A stretch of 64,000 nt of DNA from Argopecten irradians. Its lineage: Eukaryota > Mollusca > Bivalvia > Pectinida > Pectinidae. Position numbers and translations under genes: made by a program. Numbering within the stretch: the stretch's first letter is position 1; the number at the start of each line of letters is the position of its first letter. Below the pieces are notes generated by a model, which was given only the letters and a program-made list of their open reading frames with translations, was not told where the DNA came from and searched no databases. The DNA is taken from assembly GCF_041381155.1 (NCBI RefSeq), contig NC_091147.1:14904318-14968317 (forward strand). The letters are read 5' to 3'. Below are positions 24,701 through 33,510 of this stretch, in pieces.

Positions 24701-24895
24701 AATCGCCGTTTTGGCTTTATAATAAGTATAGTTAGTACAGTCGTATTTTAGCTCTAGGTCTACACGACTGGCGTGAAAATGTTAAAATAAGCTTTAGTAA
24801 TACCAAATTATATACATTTACAATATTTTCTTTCTTTTTTCAGTGATGCACCTATTGGTGATGAAAGTTATTTTCCTGGAAATACTCGTTTGTGA
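5056..24895 (+). CDS. RASA3: Ras GTPase-activating protein of the GAP1 family (RASA3-like), complete, 23 exons
   Basis: Exons: 5056-5101, 6361-6478, 8149-8242, 8551-8652, 9172-9248, 9748-9907, 10606-10676, 11164-11292, 12499-12649, 13623-13771, 14276-14390, 14927-15001, 15568-15691, 16417-16523, 17136-17213, 17420-17503, 18159-18238, 19071-19260, 19941-20011, 20878-20967, 22343-22497, 24167-24344, 24844-24895. All have GT..AG borders and matching phases; the sum is 2,496 nt, 831 residues plus stop (human RASA3 has 834). Order: C2A (about 13-120), C2B (about 145-250), RasGAP (about 290-560), PH (about 586-680), Btk zinc finger. The arginine finger is R373 in VFRGN and the FLR motif is 485-487. 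The Btk zinc ligands H693, C704, C705 and C715 have the exact H-x10-CC-x9-C spacing. It should stimulate GTP hydrolysis by Ras and Rap at the inner plasma membrane through the phosphoinositide-binding PH domain. In both C2 domains a usual calcium-binding Asp is replaced (N161 in C2B), fitting a calcium-independent C2 as in RASA3. RASA2 is a paralogue; the PH domain text fits RASA3 better. Confidence 0.93.
5781..6176. repeat. Foldback element: ~85-bp palindrome arms with flanking direct repeats (RASA3 intron 1)
   Basis: An imperfect palindrome spans about 5932-6116. The left arm runs from GGGGTTTCAAGATCCCAAAA to GATCATGACGTCATC and the right arm is its reverse complement, around a ~20-bp loop near 6018-6040. 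A ~112-bp direct repeat (5781-5892 and 6064-6176) begins with ACGGTAATTT and ends with GAGACAGCATCTTAAAT; the right copy overlaps the right arm. No coding capacity. It looks like a non-autonomous foldback or MITE-type element. Confidence 0.7.
6570..6669. repeat. Short palindromic MITE (family E)
   Basis: ATCCTCAATACTCTAG..GGTTACTATCAC at the left pairs with GATAGTAACCCCTGGACTATCGAGGAT at the right. A related, longer copy lies at 34557-34833. Confidence 0.5.
8738..9155. repeat. 25-bp minisatellite in RASA3 intron 4
   Basis: About 16 units with consensus AGCTATTTCCTGTCAGAGCTGAGGT, some with small deletions. The array ends only about 17 bases before the splice acceptor of exon 5 (exon starts 9172) and so supplies most of the region where branch point and pyrimidine tract must lie. 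Confidence 0.85.
9385..9483. mobile_element. MITE-B, ~95 bp, TTAA-flanked (diverged copy)
   Basis: Ends TTAACTCCTTTACTCGTGAA and TTCAGGAATAACTGAGTTAA are inverted repeats of each other, and TTAA bounds both sides. It matches five other copies in the window with consensus ends TTAACTCATTCACCCCTGA. It has no coding capacity and lies in RASA3 intron 5. Confidence 0.55.
9941..10069. mobile_element. MITE-D, ~130 bp palindromic element
   Basis: Starts TTACAGAGTTACCTCCC and ends GGACAGATAACTCTGTAA, an inverted repeat. It starts about 34 bases after the exon 6 donor. Further copies lie at 10141-10220 (half), 10899-11010, 16172-16275, 17538-17722, 25179-25337, 46679-46839 and 46906-47054. Confidence 0.7.
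10141..10220. mobile_element. MITE-D, degenerate partial copy
   Basis: The 3' part AGAGCAAATAACTCT..ATGCAAATGCAG matches the end of the 9941-10069 copy; the 5' end is worn away. Confidence 0.4.
10899..11010. mobile_element. MITE-D copy (RASA3 intron 7)
   Basis: AACAGAGTAGGTAGGTAGGTA at the left pairs with TACCTACCC..AGGGCAGATTACTCTGT at the right. The centre shares GACATCA and TTTTCTCTGAAAA with other copies. Confidence 0.65.
12289..12466. repeat. Short direct duplication in RASA3 intron 8
   Basis: GATAGAACAGwAGAATAATTTGGACTAGGCTTATTT..ACATGGACTAATAAAAACAAAGATTTT occurs twice, about 105 bases apart; the first copy also has an internal ~30-base duplication around the ACATGGACTAAT block. Confidence 0.7.
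13213..13549 (-). mobile_element. MITE-A copy, ~337 bp (RASA3 intron 9)
   Basis: Read on the minus strand it follows the 40592-40933 copy along its length: TTAAAGATGTTCCACC at one end, CAATTAACACAAAAAATAAT, GGTGCATG, GGATGCAATTAATCATTTTTC and an AAGATGT end at the other. It covers a 153-residue minus-strand open frame that has no domain and is not a gene. Confidence 0.75.
14457..14535 (+). mobile_element. tRNA-derived SINE head
   Basis: Contains an A-box-like AGCTCAGTCAGTAGAGCAT and, about 40 bases on, a B-box-like TCTTCGAATTCC, the internal RNA polymerase III promoter arrangement of tRNA-derived SINEs. The cloverleaf is not intact, so it is not called a tRNA gene. It lies in RASA3 intron 11. 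Confidence 0.6.
15910..15998. mobile_element. MITE-B copy, 89 bp
   Basis: TTAATTCATTCACCCCTGAAG at the left and CATGGGGGAATGAGTTAA at the right form terminal inverted repeats bounded by TTAA. The middle ACACTTCTAAATCAAAGAC and ACCAGTTCATTATGAA matches the other copies. Lies in RASA3 intron 13. Confidence 0.75.
16172..16275. mobile_element. MITE-D copy (RASA3 intron 13)
   Basis: AATTTACCTCCCTTCTGAGTA at the left and CGGAACTCTGTAATATGCA at the right, with GTGATGTC..GACGTCAC in the middle, match family D. Confidence 0.55.
16775..17025 (-). mobile_element. MITE-A copy, one end worn (RASA3 intron 14)
   Basis: On the minus strand: TTAAAGATGCTCCATTG, CTAATTAACACAAAAATTAT, TTTGGTGCATGAACAAT, GGATACAATTAATTATTTTTAATATTT. 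It is in the same orientation as the 13213-13549 copy. The far end is diverged and its border is approximate. Confidence 0.65.
17205..17350 (+). repeat. Tandem repeat seeded by a splice donor (RASA3 exon 15/intron 15)
   Basis: The exon 15 end and donor, TTCAAAATCG|GTAAGT-like, are repeated in the intron with 14- and 23-base spacing. GTAAGT occurs at 17214 (the real donor), 17237, 17251, 17274, 17288 and 17338. Reading on from the exon meets TAA inside the second unit (17238-17240), so use of later donors would end translation early. Confidence 0.8.
17538..17722. mobile_element. MITE-D copy containing a nested MITE-B (17601-17690)
   Basis: Outer ends ACTGAGTTATCTGCCCTTG and CAAGAGTAGATAACTCTGTT are family D termini. 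Between them, GAACTCATTTTCCCCTAAAGA to GTTTAGGGTGAATAAGTTAA is a diverged family B element. The nesting dates D before B at this site. Lies in RASA3 intron 16. Confidence 0.6.
18343..18890. mobile_element. Nested MITEs: family F (18399-18792) inside family G
   Basis: The inner element has ~35-bp inverted ends (CAATCTTATTTAAATACAGA and the matching CTGTATTTTAATCAGATTG). Flanking pieces TACTGTAAAACATGCTTATA (left) and AACAAACTATGCTTATAACA (right) match the element at 47950-48126. Inner GAGGATCTGACA / TGTCAGATCCTC also pair. Lies in RASA3 intron 17. Confidence 0.55.
21725..21880. mobile_element. SINE-derived fragment next to a poly(A) tract
   Basis: A run of about 30 A (21729-21758) is followed by CCAGAGTGCCTGGAGAAAACC, whose complement resembles the conserved central domain of bivalve Meta/Deu-type SINEs, and a degenerate tRNA-like GGGGATCAAAGCCCGGCT. 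Lies in RASA3 intron 20. Confidence 0.5.
22180..22336. repeat. Degenerate TTGATGTT(TAT) tandem repeat
   Basis: Units such as GTTGATGTTTATCT and GTTGATGTTGATAT repeat up to the acceptor of RASA3 exon 21 (exon starts 22343). No coding capacity. Confidence 0.75.
22944..23203. repeat. 52-bp VNTR, five near-identical copies (RASA3 intron 21)
   Basis: Copies start at 22944, 22996, 23048, 23100 and 23152. Each begins GAAGAAACTAAATCTATTTC and ends GGTCAGGATGGAAT. The only difference I see is one base in the last copy, pointing to very recent expansion. Confidence 0.9.
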
Positions 24896-26660
24896 CACTA
24901 TGTGTATCCTGTGCGACGAATCCTTCCCCCTAAGTGCCTCATCGTTGTGCCACGGTCCATCCCGCCTTAACACTCGTCTCGTCCCATCCCCTGTTGTAAC
25001 AGGTGCCCTGTCCATATCTAATATGGATTTTATTTATTTCTTATTTCATTATTTTCGCATAAATATCAACCCACCATAAGTTACATTGAGGCAAATGTAA
25101 AGTTGTCCAATTATCCAGTTATATGTGGTATACCAAAGTATTTTATATTTGGGCAATATAAAGAATTCTGTCTGTATACTACAGAGTTGCTTCCATCGCA
25201 GGTAGGTAGCCATTGTGACATCATTATTTTATGTTAGAAATTTATGTTGTTTTCTCTGAAAACGATAAAGGTGTGATGTTCGCAATCACATGATGTCACA
25301 GTCAAGACCTACCCACAAGGACAGATAATTCTGTAATAAGCAAATACAGAATATACAAGTGTCAGAACGATTTACAGGTCTAGGATAACCTTGACGTCTT
25401 TTTGAAATGGTTTAACTGAGAAACCATTCATCGTATCTCTTTACTAAAGGATATATCTTCATTTTAAATTTTTCTTGGAAAGAAAAACATTCTTAAGATT
25501 CACAGCCATTTTTAGATTTTGATGGCATGTACAGTTCAACAGATACATAAATCATTGATGATATTTTTTATCAAACGTTCATTTCACTTTGTACCTCAAA
25601 ATGGTTTTTATCAGTTCCAATTACATTTTGCATTGCTATGGAAATCTTAATGTTAAGAATTGTCTTAATGTAGTGGTAAATAGGGCCAGTTTTAAATGTA
25701 ATTGATTTTACACATTTGCTCCAGGTGAGTCATTCCATTGTGAACTAACTACAAATGTTTTCGGAGAATATTTTATAGTACAACCCAACTTGCTCAAACC
25801 AGCTCTCTGTCAATACCTCCTATATGTCAACGTGTTTTGTAATTTATTAGGATCATGTATTTATCATAAAAAGTTATTCAATATTCCTGTTATTTCATAT
25901 AAATAAATATTGGCTAATCATGGTGGATGATTTTTTAATATAAACATGTTATTCAGTGTCCCAAATGTTTGAATCCCAGGTGGGCCACTTGTTAGTTAAT
26001 GCATTCAGACTCATTCCAATTTAAGATTGAATATAACTTGAGGGGGTGTAATTATGTTGAACCAATAATATCTAGTATCTGGCTTGTACATTTTATGTAT
26101 ATCAATGTGTCATTTGAATCACAATTATTTTTACAGTTAAAACTGATAAATGTTCAGCATCAAACCTGCAAGGTTGCACAGTACTGTATAGAGGGTAAAT
26201 TTCACGGACGAAATTCAAAACACCAGGGAAATATTTTTGTTTGACATACTGTTATGCAAAAGTGCTAAAATTGCATTTAGAGGAATTGGTGTACCACATA
26301 ATTAAAACCCTACGAATATGTTCTGTTGATGAAACCGTGAATTAAGAAGGCTCTGCAGTAATAAGTTCTTCAACTAACATCTGATAGCTCAAATATCCTA
26401 ATGGACAAAGTCAGTTTGAGTAAGCTGGGTTTTACTTGAACCACATCTTTTTGTTGATATAAAAATTGTTATTTTTTAAGATTTTGTTGTAGCAAAAATA
26501 TGGCATTATTCTTATATCCTGTTAAATATAGAAACTTTTTAAGTGTGAAGGGTAGTTTTGAGAATATTTGAATTTTATTGATTGTTTTTAAGGTGCTTGT
26601 TTTGCTATGTACTTTATTGTCATTCTTTACATAATGTTATTCCTTCATTTTTATTTCTAG
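24896..26660 (+). other. Probable 3' untranslated and downstream region of RASA3
   Basis: AT-rich DNA after the RASA3 stop. It holds a MITE-D copy (25179-25337) and a possible AATAAA near 25901. No protein-like open frame; the 81-residue frame at 25999-26244 shows no domain. Confidence 0.35.
25179..25337. mobile_element. MITE-D copy, ~159 bp
   Basis: CTACAGAGTTGC at the left pairs with GGACAGATAATTCTGTAA at the right. Inner GGTAGGTAG..GACATCATT pairs with GATGTCACAGTC..CCTACCC. Confidence 0.65.
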
Positions 26661-26751
26661 TCTTTTTGAGGCACCGGTATCGATGACCGAGTTGTATATT
26701 CTTGTTTCCACTTTGTGTCTCCTCCTCTCCTTTCATTCCTTATCTCTGTGA
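26661..26751 (+). CDS. Candidate alternative last exon of RASA3-like gene
   Basis: After a strong acceptor (TTTTTATTTCTAG) the sequence continues in the phase required by RASA3 exon 22 (which ends in AT). It gives I, then 29 residues from LFEAPVSMTE, then TGA. The first part resembles the regular last exon (DAPIGDES versus EAPVSMTE) in DNA and protein, and the following DNA also resembles the DNA after the regular stop, as if the exon was duplicated. The new tail is hydrophobic (LYILVSTLCLLLSF). It is inferred from sequence only; no transcript is known to me. Confidence 0.35.
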
Positions 26752-28515
26752 CAGAAATCACGATCAATTGGGTAATACTGTATAAAATTTAATTTTCTTG
26801 TGTAGAAATTTATCGTTGTTTTCGTGGTTGCTATGAAACCATCAGTATAAAAACAACAAAATATGTTTAATGCATATTCATGTAAGAATAATTTTTCCAT
26901 TGGTTAAACATAAATATCTCTAACTATGAAATGATTTGAAAGCTACAAATTATAAATGAAACTACCCTGGATATTTCATCTTAGACAGTAAAAGGTGACT
27001 TATGTAAAGTAGACCTATAAAGGTTAATTAACAACTTGTCAAAATATTTTTAGGTCAATGTTAGAACCAGGTCAGAGTTCAAAACTCATCTATCACCTAC
27101 ATTTAACTGTAAAGAATGCATCATCATCTGAGTAAACAATCATTACAATAGCATTAAAATATCAATATTTACATTTTCACTTCGCTCCGCCTCAATGAAA
27201 CTAGTAAACTCCGATCACTTCATTTCCCAATGAAGATGCTTGGTCACGCGCTGACCTCTGACCGGCGTGAGAATACATTTTGACATTGTTTACATTTTAA
27301 CCTACAGAGCTCTGTAGTTTTACGCCGCTTCAGTTTTGAATGAACTTTCTGGGATGTGGCCTATCGCTGTACATTTAGAAACACAGACAGAAATGTTTGA
27401 TAAAGTGATATTAGAAATTGTTGGTAATATGATATTACAGATATTTTACACGTATTTTGAAGAAACGATGACTTAGGCTCAAGCCCCGGAAAATGCTGAA
27501 CATAGGCTACTGAGCGCAGCGATGTTCATCACTCATCGAAGTAGGCATAATCGAACGCAAATAGTTAGGATAATGTGTACAATATATAGATCTATATGCG
27601 AAACGGTGACATACATGTAAGCTTAGAAACGATAGATTCCATAAAAATACGCTCAAATACCAAACAGGCTGATTTCAGTGACATAAGCCTAACGAAACGA
27701 TTCTGCGAGTGTCAAAACCCACGGCATTCGAGGGTCGTTGGAAACCACCAACATTTCAAATCAATGTTTCTCTACTTACTTTATACAGAATTTTAATCCT
27801 TAAACTCCAGTTGACAGAGAAGTTATCACATTTCAAGAATAACACACAAGTCTTCCAGTGATCTGCGACTAAATCCCACATTTTAACACGTTTTATTGAG
27901 CCCCTGAAGCATGGTTCTTGGACTGCATCGCATACCATAGACACAGGGGTTGGATTTCACAACAGGTTTAGTTAATAAACATCTAACTGCCAGCTACAAA
28001 CAATTACCAGACGGAAATACAACATTCAGGTACATTCCACAACAATCGCAATTGATTTTTAAAAGATTTGATTATGTTTAGATACCAACTAGGTCCTATT
28101 CAGCATTTTCACCACAATCGTCATTTTCTTCAAAACCGGACCCCTGCTAAATCGAGCAACCGGATTACACGTTGACTGCACTGCTAGTACTGCGCAGTAT
28201 TTTTTTATTTGAAGTTACATGATCATGTTTTTATGATAAAATTTAAGCCATTAATTCTTGTACATAAAAACAATATTTCAAAATCGCTGTTTTTAATTGT
28301 AACAACGCGCAAAGAATGAAGTTATTTTCGGAACTACATTTTATGTTGCCTTGGTGACGAAAAGAACTGATTGGCGGCTGTTCCGTAGCTGTACATACAT
28401 GTACGATAACTGGTACAATGTTGCAAATTGTATAATAATCTTATACCGAATACATATATATATATAATTTGACTTTTTTCAAAAGCTGGATATTTAAATT
28501 GGTTAACGTAAATAT

Positions 28516-28670
28516 AAGGATTGATTATCAATTTTGTTGCTTGCATTGACTGATGAAGAAAGTTAATCTCATGCAAATGTTACATGAACTGCTTCGCAGT
28601 TCACTTCATTTGCACGAGATTAACTTTCTTCATCAGTCAATGCAAGCAACAAAATTGACAATCAATCCTT
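28516..28670. repeat. Near-perfect long palindrome, ~75-bp arms
   Basis: The left arm starts AAGGATTGATTATCAATTTT and the right arm ends AATTGACAATCAATCCTT; the centre is TGAACTGC-TTC-GCAGTTCA. Very few mismatches are visible. It is a foldback MITE or a palindrome capable of forming a hairpin or cruciform. Confidence 0.85.
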
Positions 28671-30261
28671 AAGTGGAGTAATACAAATGTATAATGAAAA
28701 TATTGTCAATTTGGTTAAAATACAGACTTATTCTTCCTTCTTTACTTAGAATATCTGACTATCTTTGATATCAGGTTATATTCTGAAGACATTTTAGATT
28801 GTTTAGTATAATTCAATTTTTTTTTCAGAATCTTAAAGGTAATTTTAAGTGTACTGAATAATTTGCAGAACTTTTGAGAGTCTTGTGTGAAATCTATTTG
28901 TCACAAGTAACAAAAAAAAAAAACATTAAAAAAACAAGTATTTAAAACATGCCTGCTGTGATAAAATCCCTTTGAAAATGTCTTCTACAATAGCTTGATT
29001 GAAATATGCTTTAAACGTGAAGACCAGGGAGTATAAAAGGTCACCAGAACTTGACCTCTAAGGATGTTGTCAGATCTTCTATGAAAAGGAGTGCAGAATG
29101 AAAATTTGTATTTGCAATCAAGTTAATGATACAGTGCATGTGTGAAAACATTTTCAGAGTGTGAATAAACTGAACATATTGATAGAAAATTTATAAAGAT
29201 ATATATATATAGATGTCACATATTGGAGGTCACATAGAATATAGACGTCACTCAAAGAAGTCAAATAGCATCTATTGTAGGTCATTAGCATAGATTATAT
29301 AGGTCATCCTGTTTACACTGTATACAAAATATAGAGATCATAGCACTGAAATTTACCAAACTGTCTCTGGTTACGTACTACTTAGCGACAATCACGTATA
29401 TGTTTTGTATTTTAAAGCATTTCATTGAAGTTAATAATTGTTTTTATTTAAAATGTTTAAAGATGGGTCTCTGTGTATATTTGGATTCCTATTATTTTGG
29501 TTTGATGATGGAATGTCATTGCGAAGGTCATTGCCACTTCTTCATCTCTGTTTGCTGAAAATCTAACTCTGCGGTGTGAGAAACTTAGGCCTACATTCGG
29601 CAATAAGACCCCTACCTTTAAAATCCCTTCATTTATTCCAAGAATAGAGGGTTTAATGCCAGTAGAATTGATAGCTGTAAATTAAACAGCCTGTATAGGC
29701 CTAGTGCATTACTTTGCATTTGTATATTGTATGCTACCATGTTTACTCCGACATTAAATAGGTACACATGCCCGTGCTAGCACAGGGCATGGCTATATTA
29801 CACCTAGTGAACGGCCAATATAGTACTATTAATTTTTATAAAGTTCGAGACAAAATAAATTAACGATAGCAGTGTTATGTAACAGAACAAAGTGAAGGTA
29901 AAAAAATGGAGGGGGGGGGGGATGTAGGGACCAAATATATGTAGGACCCATCTTTATAATTATAAATATGCTGTTGATGTATAAGATAAAAAATATTAGT
30001 TGTTTTTAATTCTTGATGCATAATTTTATCAAGGATAGATTTTTGTGCCAATCTTAGTTTCGTGTTATTTTGCTATATTTTATCTATATTAAGTAAATAG
30101 TTACTTTTCTGTAAGTAGATGTCTATACTATGTTATGAACAAATGGCTGTAGAGATTTAATGTAGAAATATACTGTTGTTCAACTTTGTTTGGTAGTTTT
30201 GAGGGATACATATTATGAATACATTTACAAGCATTTAAATTCATCAGTCTAACTGAATCTG

Positions 30262-30345
30262 TTCATTCACCCCTGAAATTCCATAATGGACTGGTCCAGT
30301 CTTTGATTTAGAAGAGTCTAAATATGTCTTCAGTTGTAAATGAGG
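30262..30345. mobile_element. MITE-B copy, inverted relative to others
   Basis: TTCATTCACCCCTGAAATTCC, TAATGGACTGGTCCAGTC and TTGATTTAGAAGAGTCTAAAT are the reverse of the 57581-57671 copy; the right end is worn (AGTTGTAAATGAG). Confidence 0.65.
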
Positions 30346-31382
30346 GAAAGATATGCAGTCAATGCATTCAGCATAATGATATGTTGATATTGATTTCATA
30401 TTTGAAGGCTTGCATTGGAAGACAAAGTTTTAAATGAACTGGAAGTCAAAAAAGACAAATTTGATAGTTAGCTTCAACATTCATAGTTATGTTAGCGTGA
30501 AAATAAATGTTATAACTACTTGTATAAGTGCATTACTCTAAATTGCTTATACTGAGCTTCTATTATGAATTTAAGTGCTAGGATATAAAATAATTGGTTG
30601 TATTGATAAGAATAAGTATAAAGATATTTCATCCCAAGGATATCTTTTAAGAAAACTAATGGGTCATTCATATACGGAATGGGATAGTAGATTTAGGCAT
30701 AGATGGAATAAACTGGTACACATAACATATCTAGTCAGAATTTAGTATTGATTACATTACAACATCCGATTTTATATACATCTATACATGTGTCCTGAGG
30801 TACTAAGGATAGGTTAAAGTGAACAGTCGGGCAAGGATGGCTAAAGTCGGTAAAAATGGTGTGAATGTATCCAGTATAATTTCTTATGAAATAGAAAAAT
30901 AACATCTCTCGTAAAAGTCGGTCTGCGTACGAAGAAATTAATTTAAAGTATAGGAATCCTAAAACGTCCTCCCGGCTGACTTTGTCCGTGGTTATATTTC
31001 CACGCAGCCTCGCTTTCAAGGCCTTCAACTTTTCCTTATTTCAATGGTCAGAACTGGGAAACGTAAGCAGAACTTGACCGTCATTTTAATATGTGAGAAC
31101 TTTTGGGCCAATGAACGCATTTAGACTGGTGGGCCTGTACTATTTGCCTTCCATGTACACATATATTAACCATTCCTTTTTGTCAAGTTTTGAAATACTA
31201 CACAGCCTTTTGGCTAGAAAACATGCCATTCCTTATGTTTAGGAGCTTAGAAATATATAACAGATTACCTCCCCTTGCATTTCTCAATTTCTTCAAAAAA
31301 TGTTTTTGAAGAAGAAGAAAAAAAAAACCCATTAAAAACATTCAGAGGTTAATTTCCTTTAAGATTCATCCATAATAATCTT

Positions 31383-31555
31383 CTAGGGAGGGTTTTAATT
31401 GATCTAGGGAGGGTTTTAATATGTCTAGGGAGGGTTTTAATTGATCTAGGGAGGGTTTTAATATGTCTAGGGAGGGTTTTAATTGATCTAGGGAGGGTTT
31501 TAATATGTCTAGGGAGGGTTTTAATTGATCTAGAGAGGGTTTTAATTGAATCAAA
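31383..31555. repeat. 21-bp tandem repeat with a 42-bp higher-order pattern
   Basis: Eight CTAGGGAGGGTTTTAAT units 21 bases apart alternate between a GAT and a TGT joint, making a 42-bp higher-order unit; the last unit is degenerate. As 21 is a multiple of three and lacks stops, repetitive 14-residue 'proteins' (SIKTLPRHIKTLPR) open on the minus strand; these are not genes. Confidence 0.9.
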
Positions 31556-31833
31556 AATCGGGTAAGTGCTGGTATGTTTTATTTTGGTCAATATGACTAA
31601 AGTTGTCTTCTTTGTAATGCATAAGGCAAGATTGATTTGAAGTTGTTTGCATTTTAGTAGTCTAAGATTAGGAACTTACAGTAAGCTGTACGTTTTTTGC
31701 TGAAAATATAATGGCAGTACATGTATGTACTAACAGGCAAAATTTAGCACAATGTTGGTCCAATTCATTTACACATTAAATGAACCAGAAACAATTATCA
31801 TATCTTCTAATACATGGTTTTCATTACATTTTT

Positions 31834-33510
31834 AGCCCACCATCATCAGATGGTGGGCTATTCAAATCGCCTTTCGTCCGTGGTCCGTCGTCCGTCCGTC
31901 CTTCCGTCCGTCCGTCCGTCCGTCCGTCCGTCCGTCCGTCCGTCCGTCCGTTAACAATTCTTGTTACCGCTATTTCTCAGAAAGTACTAAAGGGATCTTT
32001 TTCAAATTTCATATGTAGGTTCCCCTATGGCCCTAGTTGTGCATATTGCATTTTGGGACCGATCGGTCAACAAGATGGCCGACAGGCGGCCATCTTGGAT
32101 TTTGATAGTTAAAGTTTGTTACCGCTATTTCTCAGAAAGTACTGAAGGGATCTTTCTCAAATTTCATATGTAGGTTCCCCTAGGACCCTAGTTGTGCATA
32201 TTGCATTTTGGGACCGATCGGCGAACAAGATGGCCGACAGGCGGCCATCTTGGATTTTGATAGTTAAAGTTTGTTACCGCTATTTCTCAGAAAGTACTGA
32301 AGGGATCTTTCTCACATTTCATATGTAGGTTCCCCTCGGACCCTAGTTGTGCATATTGCGTTTTGGGACCGATCGGTCAACAAGATGGCCGACAGGCGGC
32401 CATCTTGGATTTTGATAGTTAAAGTTTGTTACCGCTATTTCTCAGAAAGTACTAAAGGGATCTTTCTCAAATTTCATATGCAGGTTCCCCTAGGGCCCTA
32501 GTTGTGCATATTGCATTTTGGGACCGATCGGTCAACAAGATGGCGGACACGTGGCCATCTTGGATTTTGATAATTAAAGTTTGTTACCGCTATTTCTCAG
32601 AAAGTACTGAAGGGATCTTTCTCAAATTTCATATGTAGGTTCCCCTAGGGCCCTAGTTGTGCATATTGCATTTTGGGACTGATCGGTCAACAAGATGGCT
32701 GCCAGGCGACCATCTTGGATTTTGATAGTTAAAGTTTGTTACTGCTATTTCTCAGAAAGTACTAAAGGGATCTATCTCAAATGTCATATATAGGTTCCCC
32801 TAGGGCCCTAGTTGTGCATATTGCATTTTGGGACCGATCGGTGAACAAGATGGCTGCCAGGCGGCCATCTTGTATTTTGATAGTTAAAGTTTGTTACCGC
32901 AATTTCTGAGAAAGTACAAAAGGGATCTTTCTCAAATTTCACATTTAGGTTCCCCTAGGGACCTAGTTGTGCATATTGTGTTTTGATACTGATTTGTCAA
33001 CAAGACAGACGGCCATCTTGGATTTTGGTAGTGGAAGTTTGTTACCACTATTTCTCAGAAATTATTGAAGAGATCTCAAGCAAATTCCATACATAGGTTC
33101 CCCTAGGGCCCTAGTTATGCATATTGCGTTTTGGGACCAATCAGTCAACAAGATGGCCGTCTGGCAGCCATCTTGGATTTTGATAGTTAAAGTTTGTTAT
33201 TGCTATTTCTAAAAAAGGTACTGAAAGGATGTCTCTCAAATTTTATATGTAGGTTCCCTTAGGGCCTTAGTTGTGCATATTGCATTTTGTTACTGATAGG
33301 TCAACAAGATGGCTGCACGGCCGCCATCTTGGATTTCATTGTTGAAGTTTGTTACCACTATTTCTTAGAAAGTACTGCAGCGATCTGTCTCAAATTTTAT
33401 GTGTAGTCGTGTTTGAAAAAGTTTGAAAAGCAGGGAAAAGATCCCTCTTTCCATTGTCAGACATAGATCATTCTTTGGTGGGCGCCAAGATCCCTCTGGG
33501 ATCTCTTGTT
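31834..33510 (+). mobile_element. Pearl/HINE-type non-autonomous Helitron-like element
   Basis: The 5' hairpin is AGCCCACCATC-ATCA-GATGGTGGGCT (31834-31859). A TCCG/CCGT microsatellite follows (about 31877-31951). Then come ten diverged units of about 155 bp (starting near 31962, 32116, 32272, 32427, 32582, 32737, 32892, 33039, 33196, 33350). The 3' end has hairpin AGATCCC-TCT-GGGATCT (33488-33504). Short terminal hairpin, ACGG-type microsatellite and central tandem array are the layout known for bivalve pearl elements, regarded as Helentron-associated. It encodes nothing; the 110-residue frame at 31780-32112 is the microsatellite read as VRPS repeats. Each unit also has an internal hairpin (CAAGATGGCC / GGCCATCTTG). 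Confidence 0.8.

Noticed and set aside
31349-31591. Repetitive 80-residue minus-strand protein (SIKTLPR repeats)
   Set aside because: The 21-bp repeat lacks stops in several frames, so the open frame follows from the repeat and not from selection.
31780-32112. 110-residue plus-strand protein with VRPS repeats
   Set aside because: It is the CCGT microsatellite and first unit of the HINE element.
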